Part shown: in pieces, positions 55,501-64,000 of the stretch
Layout: the number at the start of each line of letters is the position of its first letter
Position numbering within the stretch: position 1 is the stretch's first letter
NCBI GenBank assembly: GCA_013399895.1
Contig: VXBA01005114.1
Location: 161,320 to 225,319, forward strand
Source: Serilophus lunatus
Lineage: Eukaryota; Chordata; Aves; Passeriformes; Eurylaimidae
Reading direction: 5' to 3'
Length of the DNA stretch: 64,000 nt
Made by a program: the position numbers and the translations under genes
Notes under the pieces: generated by a model
What the model was told of the DNA's origin: nothing
What the model saw: the letters and a program-made list of their open reading frames with translations, nothing else
Database searches by the model: none

Positions 55501-58500
55501 CTTGCATCCCAGACTTGCAAGGCTCAGCAATTCCCGTTTCCCTTGGCTCCACAAAGAGCCCAGGGCTCTGCACTGCACCAGGGCTCCAAAACACAACCCT
55601 CCCCACGAGAGATCATTCTTCCACTGATGCGTCGAACCACTTCCCAACCTGACCCTGCAACAACCCTTTCAGTGCAGAAAGGCACAGCAGTGACCAGCTG
55701 GAAAACAAGAAGGGGGGGGTGGTTTGAACGGAACAGTGAGTGAGCCCAAGGCTCTTCTGTGCTCACCTTCCTGATGCAGCAGGTGTAGGGCACCCCACAG
55801 GCCAGGGGGCCGCTGCTGTTGCAGGAGTGGTACTGGTTGACCCCCCAGTCCCGATATTCATCCCCACCACAGCAGGAAAACTGCACAGAGGACGAGAGGA
55901 GAGGGGCAGCTGTGAGCTGGGCAAAGATGGACGAGGGCTTGAAGGGCCAGGAGGAGGGGGAAGGGGGTTAAGATGAAAGAGGGGAAATTTAGGTTGGATA
56001 TGGGGAAGGGATTCCTCCCTGGGAGGGGCTGGGCTGGAATTCCCAGAGGAGCTGTGGCTGCCCCATCCCTGGCAGTGTCCAAGGCCAGGCTGGAGCCGCC
56101 TGGGATTTGGGAGATGCCCCTGCCCAAGGCAGGGGGTGGGAATGGGGTGAGCTTTACAATCCCACAGATACCAAATAACTCCCTCAAGTCCTCCCTGGGG
56201 AGCAGAACGAGGTCCCAATGCCCCAAAAACCCCTCCCTGCAAACCAAGATGGGTCAAGAGATTCCAGACAGGCCAAGAGAAGCGCCCAAGGGATGGGAAT
56301 AAACTCCAAAAAAACCTGGGAAAAGGGATATTTCTGCTCCAGTGGGGCATGGAGTCACTGATTCCTTGGAAAACTTCCCTGGCTCCTCCTCCAATCCAAA
56401 CCTTCTCCTGCACGAAATCCAAGATGTTCTTGAAGTCCAGGTCGTCGTAGTAGTGCCTGATTCCCTCCTGGATGTTGGAATGGAAGACCTCGTTCATCTG
56501 GGGACACAAGGACCCAAAGACAGCTCAGGGGTGGGAAAAGCTGCACAACGTGGAAAGTGTCTCAGAGCTGGGAATTTAACCCTGGGAAAAGCCTCTTTGG
56601 GGGAACATCCACCGTTTTCTGAGCCCTGCAGGATGGCAGCTGCCCCTGCACACCCACACCCCTGTACCCACGTTTTGTCGTTTCTCTTTGCATTTCCTTT
56701 GTTCCCCCTTATTTTTAACTTTTCTCCCATTCGTTTTCCTTTTTTCCTGATGCCATTCCTAACTGTTTTTACTTTTTGCCAATTATTTTTCCTTGTCTCC
56801 CCGTTTCCCCATTCTTTCCCCACTGCTTTGCATTACTTTCCATTGTGTTTCCACCATTTCCCCTCGTTTTCCCACCACTTTTTGCTCATTCACCCACTTT
56901 GTGTCGCTGATTTCAACCAACCCCTTTGACTGAGTTTGATCAATGGATTCCCACGGGGTCATTGATTACTTTGAATCCCAACTGAACGGTGGTTCCTTCA
57001 ACCCCATGGGATTTGAACCCCTGGAAGGGGGTTCTGCTGCCTCAGGAGGGGCATTTTCCAGGGATGAGCTCTGTGAGGGAGCCCAAACCTCCTCAGAGCC
57101 CTCGACCCTTCCCTAATCCCGAGGGACCAGCAGCAATTCCATCACCTCCAGGCCCCTTGGACACATCAGGCCCTCCAGATTCTCCACTGGTGGGATTGCA
57201 AATGGATTTTCCAGGGGTCTGGAATGCCCTGGTGTGGGATTGACTCCCCACCAACCACCAGGCTGGAAGATCAATGGGGGGGAAATGAACTTTATTCCGA
57301 GCCAGGAGCAGGTGAAAGGGAGGGGGAAGAAAATGTGTCTTTGATGAATTCACTCTGACAGGAAAATTAGAGGTTGGGAAAAGAGGGAAGAGGGAGAAGA
57401 ATGTGGAAAGAAGAGAAATGAAGGCACCTCAGGGCAGGAAACAAACCCTGCCCAGGGCCAGGGAGTCTCCAGCAGCCTTAAAAAATTCCTCAGGGGGAAG
57501 CATCTTAATCCCTGCCTTGTTCCCCATTAACACCACCACAGGAAATTCCCAGTTTTTACCATTTTCTCCTTGTTTTCCCCCAGAAATTCTCATCCCAGGA
57601 TCCTCCTGCCCCTGGGAAAGCTCCCAAATTAAACCCTGGGTTAATTCAGTTCTGGTTTTGAGACCCCCCCCATCCCTCCCCTCCAAACCCCCTTTGCATC
57701 CCCACAGAAGCTGATTTCAATATTCAGCAGCTTCAAAGCCACCGAATTAATTCCCCCTCACTGCTTCTTTATCACAAAATCCAATTAAAGATGGTTTTCC
57801 TCGAGTTTAATAAACAACCATTGTTCCAAGTGCAGATTTTCGGCCTCCAACCAATTTCCGTGGATTCTTCACTTGTCAGGTCCCTCTTTTCTCCCTCCCT
57901 TGTTGTTTGATTTTTAATTAGGTTTTGATATCACCCATTAAATTTCAATTAAGGGGCAATTTAGGCCCTGCTGGTTCCTCCTCAGTCCAGGAGGTTCATC
58001 AGGAGGATCCAGTCCCAGGTTTTCCTGCAGTGCAGGATGGTGCTGAGCACCAGCCCTGGGGCTCCAGTGTGGAGCAGAGAGGGCATTTAATGCTGGATCT
58101 TCCCAAACAACCCCCAGCCTCCAAGTGGCAGCACATGCTGATTTTCTGTGTGTGGACTCAAGCAACTCGATTTTCCTTGGGGCAGCACCAAGGATTCTGA
58201 GATCAGAGGGTTCTGGAGAGCTCTGGGTACAGTGGGCTGCAGAACCCGAAGGCAAAAATCCTCCCCACGTTGTGTCCTGGGAATTTTGGGGCTCACCAAG
58301 GTCAGAAATCCCAAATCTCAAGCCCTGGGCTGATCCCACAGCAGGGGAGGGGGGATTCTGCCCCTCTGTGAGACCCCACCTGCAGAGCTGCTCCAGTTCT
58401 GGAATTCCCAGCAGCAGAAGGACGTGGAGCTGCTGGAGACAGCCCAGAGGAGCCACAGGGANTGGGGAGGAATTCCTGGCTGGGAGGGTGGGGAGGGGCT

Positions 58501-61498
58501 GGGCTGGGATTCCCAGAGGAGCTGTGGCTGCCCCTGGATCCCTGGGAGTGCCCAAGGACCAGCCTGGGACAGTGGGAGGTGTCCCTGCCCAGGGGTGGGA
58601 TGGGCTGGGCTTTGCAATCCCATCCAGCACAAACTGGGGCTGCGTGATGGGTCCCTCAGGGAACCAGTTTTCAGAACCTGTACCAGCAATTCCCGGGGTT
58701 TTGCCCCGCTCCCTCCCTCCCCCAGCACAGGCTGGGAACCAGGCTGGGGTGGAGGTGGGCTCAGCAGCAGGAGCGGGGTGTCCACGAAGGAACCGCTTCC
58801 CATCCACCGACTCAGCCCCGCTCAAACCTGGCCTTGCATCTGCAGCCAGCAGCTCGAGTAATTAATGAAGAAGAGGAGCTTAATGAGTCCCCAAGGAAAA
58901 TGCTCCCAGGCTTTCGGCTGAGAGTGTTCCCAGGGAGCTGTGACTGACCCTGGGGGTGCTGGGGACCCACCACGGGCTTGGAGCTCCAGGGAAGAACAGA
59001 TCTTGGAGGCTTTCCCTGTCTGCTGCCACAGGGTTTGTCGCCTCCCAGCTGCCCCCGAGCCCCCCCACCTTGTTCTCAAAGATGATCTCGATGAATATCA
59101 GCAGCAGCTCCGTCAGGAAAATCACCAGGAGGGTCCAGAAGAACTGAAAGGGGGAAGGAGCTATTTTATGAACCCTTAAACTCTTTTAGAAACTCTTTTA
59201 ACCTGTTGAATTAAGTCTTTTAAACTATTCCATTAATAACCGTTTAAAGCTCTTTAAAAACCTCTTTTAAACTATTTCATGAACTCATTTGAACTATTTC
59301 ATTAATAATTGTTTCAAGCTCTCCCATTAGTTTCTCTTTTAAACTATTTAATAACTTTTGAACTATTCCACCAATGGCCCCATTTCACAACTATTTCACC
59401 AGCAACTCTTTTAAATTGTTCCCCTATTTCATTATTTCACTCTTTAAAGAATTTTTAATTCTTAAATCATAGTCTTTTATATTTATAATAATTATAATTA
59501 ATCTTTTTAATTTCCACTCCTATTTCATAGCTCTTTAATGACTCTTTTAAAGCATTTAATACCTTTCTAAAACTCTTCCATTAATAACTCTTTTAAGCTG
59601 TTTCATGACTTTTTTAAACTCTTCCATCCACTCTTCTCACCTATTTCATAAACTCCTTTAAACCATTCATCAGCCTTTAAACCTTTCCCGTAACTCTTTT
59701 AACCTTTTTCACGAGTGTTTCACGCCCCAACTCTGATGTTTTTCCTTAACCTCTCCCACTCTGCTCCAGCTGCAGAACAAAACCGAGGCCAAGGAGCCTT
59801 TCCTTGGTGTTTTGCCCTCGGATTAACCCCGGGTTGAGGTGGTTTGGAGCCGGGGTTTGGGGCTCTGCTGGACCATTTGCCACGATGGGGTTTTTTGCTC
59901 TTTTTCCTCCCTAAAACGAGGAGCCAAAGCAGCTGCTCTGCCCCCAGGGGCTCCTTGGCTCTGATTTTCGCTGGGGTTGGTTTCTCCCCCCAGGGATGAC
60001 TCCCAGTGCACACAGTGGTCCCTGATTGCCAAGCCCCCGGTTCCTGCCCTTTCCCACCACGGAACCTCTTCAAACCCCCCGATTTCAGTCATTTCCCATC
60101 ATTTCTTCTCTTTGTTTCTCGGAGCAATCAGGGGCTCAAGGGGGGGGAGGCCCAATTTAAGCCCAGCTCAGGAAATCTCAGCCTTGAGGGTGAAACTCTG
60201 GAGTTGTTTGTTCCCATCTGGCTGTGGCTGACAGCTGGAAAGAGCAGTGGGAATATGTATTTATATATAAATATTGATATATGGGGGTTATATGAATATT
60301 TTCTATATTTTAGGTATTATTTTACATTTTACAGCTGCATATTCCACAGATTTATGTATTATTGTGTCTGTATTCGATAGTTTTATGTTGGTAGATTTCA
60401 TCCATACATTTGTATATTATTATATCTATATTTTATATTTTTACATACCCATCTTTTCTATAGTCAGATCTTTCCTGTATTTATACATCTTGTTATTGAT
60501 CTGTGACTACAGATTGTATTCAGAAATATAAAAATACAAATATAAATGGGCATAAAAATAAATACAAATTACTAAAAATTCAAATAATTAAAATTAAGAT
60601 AAAAATTAATAAAACAAATAGAAATAGTGTATAGAAATTTAGTAGAAAATATAATAGAAAACAAAATAGAAATATAGAATAGAATAGAATAGAATAGAAT
60701 AGAATAGAATAGAATAGAATAGAATATATAAAAATATAGTAGAAAATATAATAGAAATATAACAGAATAAAATAGAAATATAATAGAACAAAATAGAAAT
60801 AGAATATAATAGAAATATAATAGAATACAATAGCAATATAATAGAAAATAATATAATGTATAGAAATATAATAGAAAATGAAATATAGAATAGAATAGAA
60901 TAGAATAGAATAGAATAGAATAGAATAGAAAATAATATAGTGTATGGACATATAGTAGACAATAAAATAGAAAATAGAAATACAATAGAATATAATGGAA
61001 ATATAAAATAATGCAGTGCATAACATAGTGCATAGAAAATAAATACAAAACCGAATATAAATCTGTAACACATATTTCTAACTATTTCTTTCTCTTCTTG
61101 ATATTCCTGTATAACATTTGTCTCTTCCTACATATTTCCCTTGTCATCCCAGGGGGAGGGCAGATGTTGGGAGAATCCAGCCACGGGAAAGAGGGAAGAG
61201 AGGGTGTTTTCCATCCCACTGAACCCCCCCTCTCCCATCTCCGGGGCTGAGCTGAGACCCCAACCCCCCCCAGGATTCGGGGTCCATCCCCGCCCCCCCC
61301 GGGCTCTCTCACCATCCTGAGCAGCGGGCGGTTGTCCCGGAGGGTCCCCACCATCCCCACGAAGGACACCAGGAACATGGTGAGGCCCAGCAGGAGCAGC
61401 AGGATGGCAGGAGCCAGGAAAATCCCTTCCAGGGTCTTGTGCTTCTGCCTCTCCACCTCGGCGTAAATGCCGACCCCCAGGATCAGCAGGCCCAGCAC
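46587..61498 (-). CDS. TspanC8 tetraspanin, TSPAN15-like (first exon outside window)
   Basis: Tetraspanins of the TspanC8 group bind ADAM10 and steer its export and substrate choice. Exons in order: 61498-61313, 59143-59069, 56497-56402, 55880-55767, 54819-54766, 54181-54065 and 46844-46587 (TGA). All are joined in phase 0, giving 299 residues; an upstream exon with the start and most of TM1 is missing. Visible are VGIYAEVERQKHKTLEGIFL, TM2 and TM3, YYDDLDFKNILDFVQEK, the CCG motif (SCCGGDEYRDWGVNQY), GPLACGVPYTCCIRK, NTLCGYRTLDKE and VRGC, giving eight loop cysteines. The text is closest to TSPAN15. The C-terminal tail is longer than in TSPAN15 and acidic near its end (NPSEGEEEEGG). The last exon lies beyond a 7-kb intron and is supported by phase and by a TM4-like VVGLVMAWLYWQELN; it is the least certain part. 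Whether this is TSPAN15 itself or a paralogue is unresolved. Confidence 0.85.
47100..47400 (-). mobile_element. CR1 LINE fragment, reverse
   Basis: GCTCCAGCAGCTCCATGTCT, GCAGGTGGGGTCTCACCTGA and GGTCATGTCCAGCTTCTCAT CCACCAG are reverse CR1 text, including part of the ORF2 end region. It lies in the last intron of the tetraspanin gene. Confidence 0.8.
47745..48195. repeat. 17-bp minisatellite in tetraspanin intron
   Basis: About 25 copies of GTGTCACCCAGAGCTCA, with 20-bp variants carrying an extra CTC and some GTGACACC variants. Open frames reading SVTQSSVSPRAQ are artefacts. Confidence 0.95.
48200..50790. other. Tetraspanin intronic interval without recognisable genes
   Basis: I see no exon, RNA gene or clear mobile element here on either strand. 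Composition is ordinary for the window, with no long tandem array. Confidence 0.5.
50795..51195 (+). mobile_element. CR1 LINE 3' fragment, forward
   Basis: GGAGCTGCTCCAAGGGCTGG, AGACCTTGGAGCCCCTTCCA, TGGCTGCCCCTGGATCCCTG and GACCAGCCTGGGACAGTGGG make up a long forward CR1 tail, ending near CCAAACCATCCCAGGATTCC. Confidence 0.85.
52377..52735. repeat. 14-bp minisatellite in tetraspanin intron
   Basis: About 25 copies of AAGGATGGGAACCA with AAGGGTGGG and ATGGGAATCA variants. Frames through it (EPRMGTKDGNQGW) have no stop and are artefacts. Confidence 0.95.
54400..54475. repeat. 21-bp repeat, about four copies
   Basis: GGCTCCCAAATTTACACCAA and near variants lie in the intron between the 54181-54065 and 54819-54766 exons of the tetraspanin gene. 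Confidence 0.8.
55205..55450 (-). mobile_element. CR1 LINE fragment, reverse
   Basis: TTGGACACTCCCAGGGATGG, CCCAATATCCCATCTCTCCT and CTCTGGAAGGGGCTCCAGAG are reverse CR1 text in a tetraspanin intron. Confidence 0.85.
55965..56165 (+). mobile_element. CR1 LINE 3' fragment, forward
   Basis: AAATTTAGGTTGGATATGGG, AATTCCCAGAGGAGCTGTGG and CAGTGTCCAAGGCCAGGCTG, within the intron between tetraspanin exons 55767-55880 and 56402-56497. Confidence 0.85.
58320..58635 (+). mobile_element. CR1 LINE fragment, forward, internally deleted
   Basis: GGGATTCTGCCCCTCTGTGA GACCCC and ACGTGGAGCTGCTGGAGACA are joined at an N (58462) directly to GGAGGAATTCCTGGCTGGGA and the usual 3' tail. The N may mark a collapsed or misjoined stretch. 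Confidence 0.8.
59165..59720. repeat. A/T-rich degenerate repeat
   Basis: Irregular units such as AACTCTTTTAAACTATTTCA with TTAATAA spacers fill about 550 bp immediately upstream of the tetraspanin exon 59069-59143. Confidence 0.75.
60240..61080. repeat. AT-rich microsatellites including (ATAGA)n
   Basis: TATATAAATATTGATATATG-type sequence passes into AATAG/AATATA arrays, with two clean (AGAAT)n runs at about 60678-60725 and 60892-60930. The minus-strand open frames are low-complexity Tyr/Phe/Ile/Leu artefacts. Confidence 0.85.
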
Positions 61499-61544
61499 CT
61501 GGGGGCAGGGGAGGGACGGGGGGACGTGAGCAGCATCCCCAGGA

Positions 61545-61725
61545 CAACCCACAGGGATTGGGGATGTGCAGCATCCCCAGGACAACCCACAGGGCTTTGG
61601 GATGTGCAGCATCCCCAGGACAACCCACAGGGCTTTGGGATGTGCAGCATCCCCAGGACAACCCACAGGGATTTGGGATGTGCAGCATCCCCAGGACAAC
61701 CCACAGGGATTTGGGATGTTCCATT
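61545..61725. repeat. 37-38-bp repeat next to the tetraspanin TM2 exon
   Basis: GATGTGCAGCATCCCCAGGA followed by CAACCCACAGGG and TTTGG occurs almost five times. It starts about 50 bp upstream of the acceptor at 61499-61500. Confidence 0.9.
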
Positions 61726-61927
61726 TCCAAGCCCAGCTGGAGCTGCCAGTGCTCTGGGAATGCCCTTTGCCCAGGGCTGGGCTGGGCTGGCTCTGCTGGG
61801 CTGGGATTAACGGGCTGGGCAGCCTTAAACCAGGCTTTGCTCTCGCTCTCCCCTCCCTGCTGGGACCTTTATACTCAGCTCAGCTTTGGTTTGGTGGGCC
61901 AAGGCTGAGCCATGAACCCAGCACCAC

Positions 61928-62045
61928 CTAAACCTGAGCTCAGGGCACCAGCACCAGTTAAACCTGAGCTCAGGGCACCAGCACCAGTTAAACCTGAGCT
62001 CAGGGCACCAGCACCAGTTAAACCTGAGCTCAGGGCACCAGCACA
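61928..62045. repeat. 30-bp repeat, four copies
   Basis: TAAACCTGAGCTCAGGGCAC CAGCACCAGT is repeated almost without change in the first intron of the tetraspanin gene. A pyrimidine-rich TCCTTTTCC tract follows at 62225-62450. Confidence 0.9.
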
Positions 62046-63309
62046 AAGTCCCAGAGGCTCCTCCAGCACGGAGCTGATGCCTGGAAAGGTCACTGAGGAA
62101 CTTGAGGAGCTTCCAGAGCCTTTTCCCTGCTGCTTCCACAGCCCTGCCCATCCCAAATCCCAGCAGGAGGCTCCTGAGGGAACTCCCCGGCCACAGACAA
62201 AGCCCTGCATCCAAAGAGGAGAGAACCCTCCTTTTCCACTCTTTTCCCATTCCTTTTCTCTCCTTTTCCCACTCCTTCTCTCTTCCTTTCCCTCTCCTTT
62301 TCCATGCCTTTCCTCCTTTTCTCTCCTTCTTCCACTCCTTTCCCACTGCTTTCCCATTCTTTCTCTACTCATTTTCCATTCCTTTCCCCCTCCTTTTCCT
62401 CTTTCTTCCTCCTTTTCTCCTCCTTTCCCCCTCCTTTTCCATCACTTTCACCTTCCCAAGAGGCTTCCTTGCTCCTGCTGAGTCCTTAAACTCCTGCTGA
62501 CTCACACCAGCAATTCCACCCCTCCTTTTCATGCCCCTTGGGTTTTGAGGAGGTTGATTTTCTCCTCCTCTCCTCAGTTTTTGGGGCGTTTCCGTAGGAA
62601 TTCCACGTCTGTCACCCACTGCCTGTGTCCCAGCCCCACCTCAGCCTCGAGGAACTGAAATCCCTCAAAACCTGACCTCTGGATTCGTGACATTTTCCAG
62701 CCTCTTCAGTTATTTGAGGCTGAACAGGCCCATTCAGGAGAACAGGTTTCAATCACAGTCCCATCTTTCAGCTCTGTTTTATGCCTTGGTGTGCTGGGAT
62801 TTGCTTTGATTCCGTGTTTATCCCTTTGATGGGGCCCCAGGAAACACCTTTGCCTCTGGAGGTGGGGGGGGGTCCATTTCCACACCCCAGGCATCCCTCA
62901 TTAATCCAGCCATTCCAATCAGAGCCACTTTGCCTGCTGTAATTAATCCATCTGTAATCACAGGGAGGGGGGCAGAGGTGATGGAAAGCACAGGGAGCAA
63001 ACCCAGGAGGGGGTTCCAGGGCTGATGATCAGGGAAGGAACGGGTTTGGGGTGGACTTCAGCTGCCAGCAGGGGAGGGAAACCAACTTTTCCTTGCACAG
63101 CACTTAAAAATCCCTTTTCCAGGGCTGAAAAGCATCCTTGGAAAATGCCAAGCCCGGGGGATGCATCAGTGGGGCTGGTCCTTCAGCCCAACATTGGATG
63201 GGAAAACCCTGCCCAGTGCCACCAGCAGCATCCCTGCTGATGGAAGGGCCACACCCCTCCTATTTCCCACCCAGTACTGAGCTGATCCACCAGAATTTCT
63301 TGGCTTTGG

Positions 63310-63425
63310 TACAATTCTGGAATGGTTTGGGTTGGAAAAGACCTTCAAGCCCATCCAGTTCCATGGGCAGGGACACCTTCCACTCCCCCAGGTTGCTCCA
63401 ACCTGGCCTTGGACATCTTATTAAA
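63310..63425 (-). mobile_element. CR1 LINE 3' fragment, reverse
   Basis: TTCTGGAATGGTTTGGGTTG GAAAAGACC, GGGCAGGGACACCTTCCACT and TTGCTCCAACCTGGCCTTGG are reverse CR1 text. Confidence 0.85.
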
Positions 63426-63739
63426 GTAAATAAAATAGATATTAATTGCCTGGTGAGTCCCTAAATGCAGGGGAAATGCCAGGACAGAGAGCTGGGAATT
63501 GCCACTGACACAAAGGAAAAAGGAAATGTTCATTTTCCCTCTAAGGAGAATTATTTTGGAGAGGAAGAGCAGCATCCCCTGAGAGGCAGCATTTCTATGA
63601 AAACAAAAGCTGGATTAGGAGCAAAGCAGCAGCACCAAAACCTCCAAACCTGGAGCTGCAAAACCTGGCAAAGGGAAAAAATCCCTCATTCCACCAACCC
63701 CTGAGCATCCCCCCCATCATCTTGGGCAGGAGATGAGCA

Positions 63740-63950
63740 TGGAAGGGCTCTTCCCCAATATCCAACCCGACCCTTTCCCCTGGCAGGGATTGCAGAGAAT
63801 TCCAGGTGCCCCCTGAGCCTCCTTTTGTCCAGGCTGAGCCCCCCCAGCTCCTCCTGCTGCTCCAGCCCCACAGCTCGAGTCAAGAGGAGCCACATCCCCA
63901 AAATCCCAGGTGCCACCAAGGCCTGGCAGCATTTCCAGAGCAGCATTTCC
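63740..63950 (-). mobile_element. CR1 LINE fragment, reverse
   Basis: GTGCCCCCTGAGCCTCCTTT TGTCCAGGCTGAGCC and TCCTGCTGCTCCAGCCCCAC resemble a more internal CR1 stretch in reverse. It lies close to the window end. Confidence 0.6.
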
Positions 63951-64000
63951 TCAACCCCTGCCCCAGTCCAGGCTCCAGGAGTGGCTTTTTCCAGAGGGAA

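Noticed and set aside
60572..61073. Minus-strand hydrophobic frames that look like membrane proteins
   Set aside because: Low-complexity Phe/Tyr/Ile/Leu translation of AATAG/AATATA microsatellites.

Overview
This is a vertebrate, almost certainly avian, genomic window. It contains multi-exon protein genes with GT-AG introns, many 5'-truncated CR1 LINE fragments of the type common in birds, and an unusually dense set of GC-rich minisatellites in short introns, as is typical of avian microchromosomes. The species cannot be fixed from the sequence alone. Two scaffold gaps (19638-20100 and about 36860-36901) and two single N bases (6928, 58462) are present.

Layout: BOLA3 (+, 3' part only, to about 730); MOB1A (-, 5321 to about 850); MTHFD2 (+, about 6780 to 14145); SLC4A5, the electrogenic Na+/HCO3- cotransporter NBCe2 (-, 42718 to about 14700); and a TspanC8 tetraspanin most like TSPAN15 (-, 61498 to 46587, first exon beyond the window). 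BOLA3 and MOB1A are convergent with about 120 bp between their ends. MOB1A and MTHFD2 are divergent across a CpG-rich region that also holds an 800-bp minisatellite. MTHFD2 and SLC4A5 are convergent. The BOLA3-MOB1A-MTHFD2-SLC4A5 neighbourhood matches the human 2p13 block as I recall it; the tetraspanin in the next position does not.

The genes are a syntenic block rather than a pathway: mitochondrial Fe-S delivery (BOLA3), Hippo signalling (MOB1A), mitochondrial one-carbon metabolism (MTHFD2), epithelial bicarbonate transport (SLC4A5), and ADAM10-type sheddase control (TSPAN15-like, by family).

The strongest unusual observations are all in SLC4A5. (1) Two tandem, equal-length (114 nt), homologous exons encode alternative versions of the same membrane segment, which contains an ion-site aspartate. 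(2) An 82-nt exon near the 3' end can be skipped, shifting the next exon into a second open frame that runs into a terminal exon ending in the PDZ ligand ETTL, as in the NBCe1-C isoform of SLC4A4. (3) The 3' end of coding exon 2, with its splice donor, has been tandemly copied into a four-unit, roughly 186-bp minisatellite in the following intron.
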